DNA of 64,000 nt from an uncultured Polaribacter sp. (lineage in GTDB: Bacteria; Bacteroidota; Bacteroidia; Flavobacteriales; Flavobacteriaceae): contig NZ_CANNFF010000003.1 of assembly GCF_947503855.1 (NCBI RefSeq), positions 62,001 to 126,000 of the forward strand, in the 5' to 3' direction. The notes under the pieces were generated by a model. The model ran no database searches. It saw nothing but the letters and a program-made list of their open reading frames with translations, and was not told the DNA's origin. The translations under genes and the position numbers were made by a program. Position 1 is the stretch's first letter, and each line of letters begins with the position of its first letter. Below are positions 24,299-33,806 of this stretch, in pieces.

Positions 24299-25251
24299 TA
24301 AAAAACTTGTTTCGCAATTTCTTTTATGTTAGACGATTTTCCCATAGAATAATAGTGCAATACTGGCACACCTGCTGCCAACAACTCTTTAGATTGAGCA
24401 ATGGCAAACTCTACACCTACTTGGCGCACATCTTTATTAGTTTTGCATTTAGAAACTTCGTTTATTAAAGTTTCTGGCAAATCGATTCTAAATACTTGTG
24501 GTAAAATTTGTAAATGACGTTTTACAGCCAAGGGCTTAATTCCTGGTATAATAGGCACATTTATACCAATTTTTTTTGCGGCTTCTACAAACTCGAAATA
24601 CTTTTTATTGTCGAAAAACATTTGTGTAACCACATAATCTGCACCTGCATCTACCTTTTCTTTTAGGCGTTTTAAATCGGTTTGTAAAGAGGGCGCTTCT
24701 AAGTGTTTTTCTGGATAACCAGCAACACCAATGCAAAAATCGGCAGCGTTTTCTGGTTCTACAACATCGTGCAAGTATTTACCACCATTTAAATCTTGTA
24801 TTTGAGCTACTAATTGAGAGGCATATTCGTGCCCCCCTTTGGATGGCGAAAAATATTTTTGATGACTCATAGCATCTCCTCTTAATGCCATTACATTATT
24901 TATACCTAAAAATTGACAGTCTACTAACAAATATTCGGTTTCTTCTTTGGTAAATCCTCCACAAAGTACATGTGGTACTGTATCTACCTCGTACTTATGT
25001 TTTATGGCTGCACAGATACCTAAAGTTCCTGGGCGCATTCTAGTTAGTTTTCTGTCTAATAAACCCGATTTTTCTACATACACATACTCCTCTCTAGAAG
25101 TGGTTACATCTATAAATGGCGGATTAAACTCCATTAAAGGATCTATATTATTGTATAATTCTTGTATATTATTTCCTTTTTTAGGTGGAATAATCTCAAA
25201 GGAAAACAATGTTTTTCCGTTTGCATTTTTAATGTGGTCTGTAATTTTCAT
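24298..25251 (-). CDS. metF: 5,10-methylenetetrahydrofolate reductase
   Basis: A 317-residue FAD enzyme that reduces methylene-THF to methyl-THF, the methyl donor for MetH. Family blocks are FEIIPPKKG near the N-terminus, DVTTSREE, LRGD and the C-terminal half of the TIM barrel with YVVTQMFFDN and PIIPGIKPL. The length is normal for bacterial MetF. It lies downstream of the two metH genes on the same strand, with a 243-bp repeat-containing gap, so it may share their regulation or have its own promoter. Confidence 0.94.
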   Translation of the reverse strand: MKITDHIKNANGKTLFSFEIIPPKKGNNIQELYNNIDPLMEFNPPFIDVTTSREEYVYVEKSGLLDRKLTRMRPGTLGICAAIKHKYEVDTVPHVLCGGFTKEETEYLLVDCQFLGINNVMALRGDAMSHQKYFSPSKGGHEYASQLVAQIQDLNGGKYLHDVVEPENAADFCIGVAGYPEKHLEAPSLQTDLKRLKEKVDAGADYVVTQMFFDNKKYFEFVEAAKKIGINVPIIPGIKPLAVKRHLQILPQVFRIDLPETLINEVSKCKTNKDVRQVGVEFAIAQSKELLAAGVPVLHYYSMGKSSNIKEIAKQVF

Positions 25252-25327
25252 TTTAATTAGTTATTCGTTTTTGGTTATTCGTTTTTGGTTTAAACACCCT
25301 AAACTTTTAACGCTAAACTTATTTTTT

Positions 25328-25490
25328 GGGCGTTCCCTAAAGGTCGCGCTTTACATTATATCTTTTTTGCTTTGTTCTCGTTACAAATTTTTCGTTCCTC
25401 AAAATTCACTCTAACTGACAACCAAAAAGGATGCCATTTCAATCGCTAACGCAAAACCCACTTTTGCTTTAAAAGCCCGTAAGGTCTAAA
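25328..25490 (+). repeat. REP-like intergenic element (metF-metH gap)
   Basis: Begins GGGCGTTCCCTAAAGGTCGC, then CTTTTTTGC, AATTTTTCGTTCC and AAAAAGGATGCCATTTCAAT. This layout is common between genes in flavobacteria. Pieces of it recur at 24181, 53758 and 54603. The tandem TTATTCGTTTTTGG (25260-25287) lies just before it. Confidence 0.55.
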
Positions 25491-25494
25491 AAAA

Positions 25495-28197
25495 CTATTC
25501 TTCTGCCAAATTAGGATGCAACCATTTTTTCGCTTTTTCTAATGTAATTCCTTTTCTTGTTGCAAAATCGGTTACTTGGTCTTCTGTAATTTTACCCAAA
25601 CCAAAATATTTGGCTTCTTTGTTGGCAAAATAATATCCAGAAACTGCTGCTGCTGGCCACATGGCTAAACTTTCTGTTAAGCTAACTCCTATTTGATTTT
25701 CTACATCTAGTAACTTCCAAATTGTTTCTTTTTCTAAATGATCTGGACATGCAGGATAACCTGGTGCAGGTCGAATACCTTTGTAATTTTCTTTTATTAA
25801 ATCTTCATTGGTTAAAGCTTCATCTGTAGCATACCCCCAATGTTTTATTCTTATTTGTTTGTGTAAATATTCTGCAAAAGCTTCTGCAAGCCTATCAGCT
25901 ATAGCTTGGGCCATAATTGCATTGTAATCGTCTTCTTTTGCTTTGTAACTGTTGGCCAATTCTTGTGCGCCAAAAATAGCTACACAAAATGTACCTATAT
26001 AATCTGTTTTTTTTGTTTCTTTTGGTGCAATAAAATCTGCTAATGCTAAATTAGGGATTCCTTCTCTTTTTTTAAGTTGTTGTCTTAAAGTTCTAAAAAC
26101 CGCAATTTCTTTGCCTTTTTTATGAACAGAAATATCATCATGGTTAATTGAGTTTGCTTCAAACAAGCTAAATATTGCTTTGGATTTTAGCAATTGTTTT
26201 GCTATAATTTCTTGCAACATTTTTTGAGCATCGTTAAACAATTCTGTGGCTTGTTCGCCAACCAAATTGTCTGTTAAAATAGCTGGGTATTTACCATGTA
26301 AATCCCAACTTCTAAAAAACGGACTCCAATCTATAAAGGGCAACAATTCTTTTAAACTTAGTTGTTCTAAGGTCTGAATTCCAAGTTCGTTTGGCTTTTT
26401 TATTTCTGTGGTTTCCCAATCTATTTTATACTTACGTTTTCTGGCAGCTTCAATGGAAATATATGATTTTTCTTTCCCACGTTTTAAAAACTTGGTTCTA
26501 AATTCGTCATAATCTTTTTTCAATTTTGCAGTATATAAATGGCTCGATTTTTTGTTTAATAAATCTCCTACAACTGTTACGGCTCTTGAGGCATCATTAA
26601 CATGCACTACGGCATTTTTGTATTGTGTATCTATTTTTACTGCTGTATGTGCTTTAGAAGTTGTTGCACCTCCAATTAATAGAGGAACTTCAAAATTTTG
26701 ACGTTGCATTTCTTTTGCTAGATACACCATTTCATCTAAAGATGGTGTTATCAAACCACTTAAACCAATAGCATCTACTCTTTCATCTATAGCTGTTTGT
26801 ATAATTTTTTCTGGTGGAACCATCACACCTAAGTCTACAATTTCGTAATTATTACAAGCCAAAACAACACTTACAATATTTTTACCAATATCATGCACAT
26901 CCCCTTTCACAGTTGCCATTAAAATTTTACCAACGGGTTCTGATTTATCAGATTTTTCAGCCTCAATAAATGGATTTAGATACGCAACAGCTTTTTTCAT
27001 CACTCTTGCAGATTTTACTACTTGAGGCAAAAACATTTTTCCTGCTCCAAATAAATCACCTACTACATTCATACCAATCATTAAATGACCTTCTATGACT
27101 TCGATAGGTGCCTCAGCTTCTTGTCTTGCTTGTTCTACATCTTCTATAATAAAAGCGTCAATCCCTTTTACTAAGGCATGTGTAATTTTTTCTTGCAATG
27201 TGTTTTCTCTCCAAGATAAATCTGCACCAGCTTCTTTTTTAGACCCTTTTACAGTTTCTGCAAAATCTAAAAGACGTTCTGTGGCATCTTCTCTTCTGTC
27301 TAAAATTACGTCTTCTACATGTTCTAATAAATCTTTAGGAATGTCATCATAAACCTCTAACAAAGCAGGGTTTAGAATACCCATATTCATTCCGTTTTTT
27401 ATGGCATGATATAAAAACACAGAGTGCATTGCTTCACGAACACCATTATTTCCTCTAAACGAAAATGATACGTTACTTACACCACCACTTACAGAAACAT
27501 TGGGTAAATTTTCTCTTACCCACTTTGTTGCTTCTATAAAATCGATAGCATTTCTTTTGTGTTCATCCATACCTGTTGCTACAGGAAAAATATTTAAATC
27601 GAAAATAATATCTTCGGATGCAAAATTTACTTTATTAACTAAAATATCATAAGAACGTTTTGCAATTTCGATGCGTCTTTGATAATTATCTGCTTGCCCA
27701 ACTTCGTCAAAAGCCATTACAATTACGGCTGCTCCATAACGTTTTATTTGGGTGGCCTCCCAAATGAATTTTTCTTCTCCTTCTTTTAACGAAATGGAGT
27801 TTACCACACATTTTCCTTGTACCACTTGAAGTCCAGCTTCTATGATTTCCCACTTGGAACTATCAATCATTATTGGTACTCTACAAATATCTGGTTCTGC
27901 TGCAATTAAATTTAAGAAACGAACCATGGCTTGTTTTCCATCAATTAAGCCGTCATCAAAGTTAATATCGATAATTTGTGCACCACCATCTACTTGATGC
28001 CTTGCAATATCAAGAGCCTCGTCAAATTTTTCTTCTTTAATTAAACGTAAAAACTTACGAGAACCTGCTACATTTGTTCGTTCTCCAACGTTTATAAAAT
28101 TGCTGTTCTCGTTTAGAACTAGTGGTTCTAATCCAGACAATTTCATGTAACGTTTTTGGTTAATGGTTATTGGTTGTTGGTTGTTGGTCTCACTCAT
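25495..28197 (-). CDS. metH: Methionine synthase, C-terminal half (B12-dependent)
   Basis: A 900-residue protein holding the methyl-THF-binding, cobalamin-binding and reactivation domains; the homocysteine-binding domain is encoded separately at 28624. Visible are LSGLEPL, the pterin-binding VNSISLKEG, the B12-ligand His435 in [11 protein letters not shown], and the SAM-binding reactivation domain near the C-terminus ([12 protein letters not shown]). It methylates homocysteine to methionine. The first 17 residues ([14 protein letters not shown]) are encoded by a TTGGTT-type repeat, so translation may truly start at Met18 (28146). Confidence 0.93.
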   Translation of the reverse strand: MSETNNQQPITINQKRYMKLSGLEPLVLNENSNFINVGERTNVAGSRKFLRLIKEEKFDEALDIARHQVDGGAQIIDINFDDGLIDGKQAMVRFLNLIAAEPDICRVPIMIDSSKWEIIEAGLQVVQGKCVVNSISLKEGEEKFIWEATQIKRYGAAVIVMAFDEVGQADNYQRRIEIAKRSYDILVNKVNFASEDIIFDLNIFPVATGMDEHKRNAIDFIEATKWVRENLPNVSVSGGVSNVSFSFRGNNGVREAMHSVFLYHAIKNGMNMGILNPALLEVYDDIPKDLLEHVEDVILDRREDATERLLDFAETVKGSKKEAGADLSWRENTLQEKITHALVKGIDAFIIEDVEQARQEAEAPIEVIEGHLMIGMNVVGDLFGAGKMFLPQVVKSARVMKKAVAYLNPFIEAEKSDKSEPVGKILMATVKGDVHDIGKNIVSVVLACNNYEIVDLGVMVPPEKIIQTAIDERVDAIGLSGLITPSLDEMVYLAKEMQRQNFEVPLLIGGATTSKAHTAVKIDTQYKNAVVHVNDASRAVTVVGDLLNKKSSHLYTAKLKKDYDEFRTKFLKRGKEKSYISIEAARKRKYKIDWETTEIKKPNELGIQTLEQLSLKELLPFIDWSPFFRSWDLHGKYPAILTDNLVGEQATELFNDAQKMLQEIIAKQLLKSKAIFSLFEANSINHDDISVHKKGKEIAVFRTLRQQLKKREGIPNLALADFIAPKETKKTDYIGTFCVAIFGAQELANSYKAKEDDYNAIMAQAIADRLAEAFAEYLHKQIRIKHWGYATDEALTNEDLIKENYKGIRPAPGYPACPDHLEKETIWKLLDVENQIGVSLTESLAMWPAAAVSGYYFANKEAKYFGLGKITEDQVTDFATRKGITLEKAKKWLHPNLAEE

Positions 28198-28199
28198 AC

Positions 28200-28552
28200 T
28201 TATAATTTTTTATAATAATTAATAAAACCATTTAATAATTTCTTGCATGAAATCACTTTTTCTAAAATAATTTTTAAATCTTCCTTTGACATATAATCTA
28301 AATAAAAGATAAATACAATTGTGTTTCAACTTCTTGTAAAGAATCTTTAGCTATGTATAAAAAATGAATTGTTTCTTTGTTTGACTGTCTTCCAATGCCT
28401 TCTAAGATATTAGAAGGGACAGAAACCACAGATCTTCTAATTTGATTTGTTAATCCATATATTTCTTCTTTTGGATTTTTTTTTATTAGAAGATATACTT
28501 TTTTTACAAGTTCTCTGGAATATTTCCAAACGTCTAAATCTGTATAATTCAT
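28200..28552 (-). pseudogene. Four-helix bundle (IVP/S23-like) protein, frameshifted
   Basis: ATG 28552 opens an 84-residue frame with the four-helix bundle signature DVWKYSRELVKKVY, QIRRSVVSVPSNILEGIGR and ETQLYLSF, then stops. In the next frame the expected end follows directly (LDYMSKEDLKIILEKV to NYYKKL, stop at 28200). One lost T in a TTTT run at about 28308 explains the break. The restored length of about 117 residues is normal for the family. The gene sits between the two metH halves and 3 bp before metH. The family function is uncertain. Confidence 0.75.
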
Positions 28553-28623
28553 ATTATTAAATGGTTTTTGGTTGTAAGTTTATATTTAATGGTATTTTGG
28601 CGTCAACCAAAAACTAAAAACCA

Positions 28624-29622
28624 CTAACCAATAACTAATTTTCTAGGTTGATACTTTTTGGCAATATTTGCGATCACTTTTATATGTTCTGGAGATGTAC
28701 CACAACAACCACCAATAATATTAATTAAATTTTTCTTTAAATATTCTTCTATTTGCTCGCCCATTTCTTCTGGAGTTTCATCATATTCACCAAAAGCATT
28801 TGGCAAACCTGCATTGGGATGAGCAGAAATTGCAAAGTTTGTTTTATTAGCAATTGCTTCTAAATGAGGTTGTAATAAATTGGCTCCCAAAGCACAATTA
28901 AAACCCACAGATAATAATGGTATATGGGAAACAGAAATTAAAAAAGCTTCTGCTGTTTGCCCTGATAAAGTTCTACCTGAAGCATCTGTAATGGTGCCGC
29001 TTAACATGGTTGGAACTTCTATATTTCTTTCGTCTTTTACTTCTTCTATTGCAAATAAAGCTGCTTTTGCATTTAAGGTATCAAATACAGTTTCTACTAA
29101 TAATAAATCTGCTCCACCATCTAATAAAGCTTCTACTTGTTGTTTATAAGCAATTCTTAATTCGTTAAAAGTAACCGCTCTATAACCGGGATCATTTACA
29201 TCTGGAGACATGCTTGCTGTTCTATTTGTAGGCCCAATAGAACCTGCTACAAAACGTGGTTTTTGTGGTTCTTTTTTTGTAAATTCTTCTGCTACTTCTT
29301 TCGCAATTTTTGCTGATTGATAGTTTAGTTCATATACTAAATCTTCCATTTGATAATCTGCCATTGCTATGGTTGTTCCAGAAAATGTATTGGTTTCTAC
29401 TATATCAGCACCAGCTTCAAAATATTTACCATGGATGGTTTTGATAGCTTCTGGTTGGGTAATAGACAACAAATCGTTGTTACCTTGCAATGGTGTTGGG
29501 TAGTCTATAAAGCGTTTTCCTCTAAAATCTTCTTCTGTAAATTTATAGGCTTGCAACATGGTACCCATTGCACCATCTAAAACTAAAATTCTTTTTTGTA
29601 ATTCTTTGTAAATGTTTGACAT
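28624..29622 (-). CDS. metH: Methionine synthase, homocysteine-binding half
   Basis: A 332-residue homocysteine S-methyltransferase domain. Zinc ligands are the Cys in SVGFNCALG and the pair in GGCCGT near the C-terminus; the N-terminal LDGAMGTMLQ is typical. In proteobacteria this domain is fused to the rest of MetH; here it is a separate gene, as often in Bacteroidetes, and needs the 900-residue partner. It is the first gene after the SAM-I riboswitch at 29674. Confidence 0.93.
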   Translation of the reverse strand: MSNIYKELQKRILVLDGAMGTMLQAYKFTEEDFRGKRFIDYPTPLQGNNDLLSITQPEAIKTIHGKYFEAGADIVETNTFSGTTIAMADYQMEDLVYELNYQSAKIAKEVAEEFTKKEPQKPRFVAGSIGPTNRTASMSPDVNDPGYRAVTFNELRIAYKQQVEALLDGGADLLLVETVFDTLNAKAALFAIEEVKDERNIEVPTMLSGTITDASGRTLSGQTAEAFLISVSHIPLLSVGFNCALGANLLQPHLEAIANKTNFAISAHPNAGLPNAFGEYDETPEEMGEQIEEYLKKNLINIIGGCCGTSPEHIKVIANIAKKYQPRKLVIG

Positions 29623-29673
29623 TTTCTGATATTTTTATCAATGTATGTCATCAGGAAAGGTAATTTTTTCGCT

Positions 29674-29797
29674 GTTATCTGTCCCTTTTTATAGGTTACT
29701 GAAACAAGTTCAATACAGGTAGAATGTAGCACCTTTCTCAAAAGTGAGAGGTTGCCAAGGCTTCATTGGGTCTAATCCCTCTGCCTTTCATGATAAC
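29674..29797 (-). ncRNA. SAM-I (S-box) riboswitch for metH
   Basis: On the minus strand it begins GTTATCATGAAAGGCAGAGG, then GATTAGACCC, ATGAAGCCTTGGCAACC, AAAGGTGCTACATTC, and closes with GATAAC, which pairs perfectly with the first six bases (P1). This is the S-box core. SAM binding should turn metH expression down. The leader ends 52 nt before the ATG without an evident terminator, so control may be at translation. Confidence 0.92.
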
Positions 29798-29879
29798 GTA
29801 AATCAATAAGATTATGAACGATAGTACAAATAAAAGGATTATTTTTTTATTTAAAGAATATTATACTTTAAAAAAATAC

Positions 29880-30767
29880 TTATTCGAAAAGTGAAGATGA
29901 TAGATAACGATCTCCTCTATCGCATACAATGGCAACTACGACACCTTTATCTAATTTTTCAGCTACTTTTATGGCTGTTGCTATAGAACCTCCACTACTC
30001 ATACCTGCAAAAATACCTTCTTCTGTTGCCAATCTTTTGGTCATAGTAATAGCTTCTTGCTCACTTACTCCAATAACTTGATCTACTTTATTTTTATTAA
30101 AAATAGCAGGTAAGTATTCTTCTGGCCATTTTCTAATTCCTGGGATTTTGGCACCATCTTTAGGTTGTGCTCCTACAATGGTAATATTTTTATTTTTTTC
30201 TTTTAAAAAGTCTGAAACTCCCATTATAGTTCCTGTGGTACCCATTGCAGCAACAAAATGTGTTACTTTACCTTCTGTATCTCTCCAAATTTCTGGGCCT
30301 GTAGTTTTATAATGTGCTTTAGAATTATCTGTATTATCAAACTGATTTAATCTAAAATACCCTTTTTTATATTTTAACTCTAAAGCAAAATCTATAGAAC
30401 CTTCCATACCTAGTTTTTGTGGTGTTAAATGCACTTTTGCACCATAAGCACGCATGGTTTTTACTCTTTCTATAGTTGAGTTTTCGGGCATTACCAATAC
30501 CATATTTACACCTAAAACTTTTGCCATTAAAGCCAAAGCAATCCCTGTGTTACCACTGGTTGCTTCTACTAAAGTATCGCCTTTTTTAATATTATTTCTT
30601 TTCAAAGCTTCAGAAATCATATTATAGGCAGCTCTATCTTTAACACTTCCTCCTGGATTGTTACCTTCTAGTTTTAGTAAAAGTGTAACTCCTTCTTTTT
30701 TAAAAATATTTTGAGCTTCCACCAAAGGTGTATTTCCTACAAAATCTATGATACTTTTTGTTTTCAT
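29880..30767 (-). CDS. cysM: Cysteine synthase B (O-acetylserine sulfhydrylase)
   Basis: A 295-residue PLP enzyme joining sulfide and O-acetylserine to make cysteine. The PLP lysine is in GGSVKDRAA, and the phosphate-binding loop follows in EATSGNTGIALA; the C-terminal GMSSGGSIATA completes the site. The compact length fits CysM more than CysK. It is 5 bp downstream of cysE, so acetylserine formation and use are coupled. Confidence 0.92.
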   Translation of the reverse strand: MKTKSIIDFVGNTPLVEAQNIFKKEGVTLLLKLEGNNPGGSVKDRAAYNMISEALKRNNIKKGDTLVEATSGNTGIALALMAKVLGVNMVLVMPENSTIERVKTMRAYGAKVHLTPQKLGMEGSIDFALELKYKKGYFRLNQFDNTDNSKAHYKTTGPEIWRDTEGKVTHFVAAMGTTGTIMGVSDFLKEKNKNITIVGAQPKDGAKIPGIRKWPEEYLPAIFNKNKVDQVIGVSEQEAITMTKRLATEEGIFAGMSSGGSIATAIKVAEKLDKGVVVAIVCDRGDRYLSSSLFE

Positions 30768-30772
30768 GTGAT

Positions 30773-31528
30773 TTATTTTCTTTGAAAGATTTTATTTTCT
30801 GCTTGAACTGTAACTACCGAATCTTTTGAAATTGATTCAGTTACACATACATTTGCTCCAATTATAGAGTTTTCTCCAATAACTACATCACCACCTAAAA
30901 TTGTAGCATTTGCATAAATGACAACATTGTTTTCTATGGTTGGATGTCTTTTGGTAGATGCCATATTTTTTTTAACTTGGATTCCGCCTAAAGTTACCCC
31001 TTGAAAAATGGTTACATTGTTTTTTATTATTGTAGTTTCTCCGATAACAATACCAGTTGCATGATCTATAAAAAAAGATTCGCCAATTTCTGCACCTGGA
31101 TGAATGTCTGTACCTGTTGTACTGTGTGCAAACTCGCTCATCATTCTAGGTAAAACAGGGATTTCTTGTTTTAATAACTGATTGCTTAATCTATACACTG
31201 CAATTGCGTAAAACCCTGGATATGCTAAATAAATTTCTTGTAAACTTTTTGCGGCTGGATCTCTATTTACAGCAGCTTGCGCATCTAAATCTAATTTTTT
31301 TCTAATTTTAGGAAATGTATTTTCAAAGGCTAACCAGGAACAGTTTTCATTATCTACCTCTAATCTCTCTAAAATTTTAAAGAATTTATTTTTAGTTTTT
31401 ACAGCATTCTCTTTTTGATAAGCCTTATCAAACAAACAATTTAAAAGTTGTTTTGTAAAAACTTCTACAGCGTCTCTTAAACACATACTATAATTTATTA
31501 CTTGAACTTTTTCTTTTATTTCTTTCAT
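30773..31528 (-). CDS. cysE: Serine O-acetyltransferase
   Basis: A 251-residue enzyme making O-acetylserine from serine and acetyl-CoA. A helical N-terminal domain (about 1-130) is followed by the left-handed beta-helix of hexapeptide repeats, TDIHPGAEIGESFFIDHATG, with the catalytic His in DHATG. The C-terminus ends QAENKIFQRK and lacks the Ile-terminated tail that binds cysteine synthase in E. coli, so the classical CysE-CysK complex is not expected. It lies between ferredoxin and cysM with 5-bp gaps. Confidence 0.92.
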   Translation of the reverse strand: MKEIKEKVQVINYSMCLRDAVEVFTKQLLNCLFDKAYQKENAVKTKNKFFKILERLEVDNENCSWLAFENTFPKIRKKLDLDAQAAVNRDPAAKSLQEIYLAYPGFYAIAVYRLSNQLLKQEIPVLPRMMSEFAHSTTGTDIHPGAEIGESFFIDHATGIVIGETTIIKNNVTIFQGVTLGGIQVKKNMASTKRHPTIENNVVIYANATILGGDVVIGENSIIGANVCVTESISKDSVVTVQAENKIFQRK

Positions 31529-31533
31529 AAAAC

Positions 31534-31863
31534 TTATGATTCTGGTGCTAACTCTACTTCTAAACCGTTAATTTCTGGGGTTATTTGAATTTGACAACCT
31601 AGTCTACTGTTATCTTCTACATGAAATGCTTCTGCTAACATCGCGTCTTCATCATCGCTAATTTCTGGTAATTCGTGGTCTGATTTTACATAACATTGGC
31701 AAGATGAACACATTGCCATTCCACCACAAATACCAATGGTTCCCTCTTCTGCCAATTCGTAAGAACGAACAACTTCCATTAAGTTCATTGCCATGTCTGT
31801 TGGTGCAACTATATCATGTGTTACGCCATTTCTATCTGTTATTTTTATATTGATGTCTTGCAT
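31534..31863 (-). CDS. [2Fe-2S] ferredoxin, adrenodoxin type
   Basis: A 109-residue electron carrier with the 2Fe-2S ligands CGGMAMCSSC (C-x5-C-x2-C) and a fourth Cys in SRLGCQI. It heads a transcription unit with cysE and cysM and lies near a ferredoxin-NADP reductase and a ferredoxin-type sulfite reductase, so it probably carries electrons from NADPH to sulfite. An exact TAnnTTTG element lies 52 bp upstream. Confidence 0.9.
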   Translation of the reverse strand: MQDINIKITDRNGVTHDIVAPTDMAMNLMEVVRSYELAEEGTIGICGGMAMCSSCQCYVKSDHELPEISDDEDAMLAEAFHVEDNSRLGCQIQITPEINGLEVELAPES

Positions 31864-31914
31864 CTGCCTAGTTAATAGTTTTTATAGTTAGCTATGATAA
31901 CTGCTGCCTTTTTG

Positions 31915-31922
31915 CAAAGTTA
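31915..31922 (-). promoter_or_regulatory. Candidate -7 element for ferredoxin-cysE-cysM
   Basis: TAACTTTG on the minus strand, an exact TAnnTTTG match 52 bp before the ferredoxin ATG. The -33 TTG is not evident. Confidence 0.45.
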
Positions 31923-32107
31923 CAGAAACCTAACAATATAGATTGATTATTTGTTGAAAGAAAGCAATGACTTTTAAGCAAATTTAGCCCACATTGAAAT
32001 ATTTCAAATATCTGTTGATATTTTTATTCTTTATTTTTAAGATTCTTTTATACGCATGTAACAAAAATAAAAAATATAGTAGAAAGCTAGAAATAGCTTC
32101 TAAAAAT

Positions 32108-33163
32108 TTAATTGATGGCTTTTACGACTGCTTTTGGCGCTTCTTTTCTTGTTCCGTCAAAACCATCTACACCACCTACAGTAGTATATTTCATTACATA
32201 TTTTTTATCTGGAAAAATACGTTTATAAGCACTTTGACACATTAGGGTTGCTTCGTGAAATCCGCAAAGAATTAACTTTAATTTTCCAGGATAGGTATTT
32301 ACATCTCCTATGGCATAAATACCTGGAATATTAGTTTGATAATCTAAAGCATTATTAACTTTAATGGCATTTTTCTCGATTTCTAAACCCCAGTTTCCTA
32401 TAGGGCCTAGTTTTGGAGATAAGCCAAAAAGTGGAATAAAATGATCTGTATCAATCATAAAAGCGTCTTCGCCCTTTTTTTCTACAACCACACCTGATAC
32501 TTTTTCTGTACCTAATATAGCTTTAACTTCTGCTGGCGTTATCAAGTTTATTTTACCTAAGTTTTTTAATTCTTGTACTTTCTCTACAGAGTCTAAAGCG
32601 CCTCTAAATTCATTTCTTCTGTGAATTAAAGTTACTTCTGAAGCAACATCTGATAAGAAGATTGCCCAATCTAAAGCAGAATCTCCTCCACCAGAAATTA
32701 CGACTCTTTTATTTCTGTAAAATTCTGGTTCTTTTATAATATACTCAACTCCAAGATCTTCAAATTTTGCAATATTTTCTAACAAGGGTTTTCTTGGTTC
32801 AAAAGAACCTAAACCACCAGCAATAGCCACCACTTTTGCATGATGTTTTGTACCTTTATTTGTAGTTACAATAAAAGTACCATCTTCTTGTTTCTCTATA
32901 GTTTCTGCTCTTTCTCCTAATGTAAATCCAGGTTCAAACTGCTTGATTTGTTCTAATAGATTTTTTGTTAAATCTCCTGCTAAAATTTCTGGGTATGCAG
33001 GTATATCATAAATAGGTTTTTTAGGATAAATTTCTGAACACTGCCCACCAGGTTGTGGCAATGCATCTATTAAATGACATTTTAATTTTAATAAACCTGC
33101 TTCAAAAACGGTAAATAAACCTGTTGGTCCTGCTCCAATAATTAGGATATCTGTTTGTATCAT
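32108..33163 (-). CDS. Ferredoxin-NADP+ reductase, thioredoxin-reductase-like
   Basis: A 351-residue FAD protein with GAGPTGLFTVFEAG at the N-terminus and the NADP-binding ISGGGDSALDWA in the middle. It lacks the CxxC of thioredoxin reductases at that place, which fits the TrxR-like FNR family. It should reduce the nearby ferredoxin with NADPH to feed sulfite reductase. It follows the siroheme genes with a 55-bp gap and is the last gene of the sulfate operon. A weak hairpin AAGCTA / TAGCTT lies just downstream (32084-32099). Confidence 0.9.
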   Translation of the reverse strand: MIQTDILIIGAGPTGLFTVFEAGLLKLKCHLIDALPQPGGQCSEIYPKKPIYDIPAYPEILAGDLTKNLLEQIKQFEPGFTLGERAETIEKQEDGTFIVTTNKGTKHHAKVVAIAGGLGSFEPRKPLLENIAKFEDLGVEYIIKEPEFYRNKRVVISGGGDSALDWAIFLSDVASEVTLIHRRNEFRGALDSVEKVQELKNLGKINLITPAEVKAILGTEKVSGVVVEKKGEDAFMIDTDHFIPLFGLSPKLGPIGNWGLEIEKNAIKVNNALDYQTNIPGIYAIGDVNTYPGKLKLILCGFHEATLMCQSAYKRIFPDKKYVMKYTTVGGVDGFDGTRKEAPKAVVKAIN

Positions 33164-33218
33164 AATTTACTTTTTTTAGAACTTTCAAATTTTAAAAAAC
33201 TGAAAGGTCTCAATATTT

Positions 33219-33797
33219 CTATTTTTTTTCTACTAAACTTTTTGTAAACTCGTTTAACTTTTCTACTTTTTCCTCAAAATTTCCTTTGATGGTTTTTCTA
33301 TATTCGTTTAAATTTTTTACTAAATCGTCTATATTTTCTGGAATCACTTCTTCAAAAAACTGGCGTAATCTTTTGGCTGTTGTTGGCGATTTTCCGTTGG
33401 TAGAAATTGCCACTTTTACGTTCCCTTTGGTTACAATACCTCCCATATAAAAATCGCAAAAAGGCGGGTTATCTGCTACATTTACTAAAATACTGCGCTT
33501 TCTACAATGTTTGTAAACATTTTGATTAATGGCAGGAATATCTGTAGTTGCTACCACAATATGTTTTCCTTTTAAAAATCGCTTGCTATATTTTTTTTGA
33601 ATTATTTTTACATTTCCTGTTTTAGCTAAGGTTTTTGTACCTTCTCTAAACATTGGCGAAACCATTGTTACATTCGCATTAGGACTCGATTTTAGTAAAA
33701 ACGTTAATTTTTCTTCAGCAACAAAGCCACCACCAACAATTAATATTTGCAGGTTTTTAGTTTTTAAGAAAATAGGATATAAATTGTTTCTTTCCAT
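33219..33797 (-). CDS. Precorrin-2 dehydrogenase (CysG N-terminal type)
   Basis: A 192-residue protein equal to the N-terminal part of CysG. NAD binding is by LIVGGGFVAEEK near the start, followed by VATTDIPAINQNVYKHCR and NVADNPPFCDFY. It oxidises precorrin-2 to sirohydrochlorin and may insert iron to give siroheme. It is encoded 9 bp after cobA, so the two parts of the E. coli CysG fusion are separate proteins here. Siroheme is needed by the sulfite reductase two genes upstream. Confidence 0.9.
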   Translation of the reverse strand: MERNNLYPIFLKTKNLQILIVGGGFVAEEKLTFLLKSSPNANVTMVSPMFREGTKTLAKTGNVKIIQKKYSKRFLKGKHIVVATTDIPAINQNVYKHCRKRSILVNVADNPPFCDFYMGGIVTKGNVKVAISTNGKSPTTAKRLRQFFEEVIPENIDDLVKNLNEYRKTIKGNFEEKVEKLNEFTKSLVEKK

Positions 33798-33806
33798 TAC
33801 AAAAAA

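Noticed and set aside
23708..24332. Plus-strand open frames across trxA and its upstream region
   Set aside because: They are antisense to trxA or run through the REP-like element and show no protein family features.
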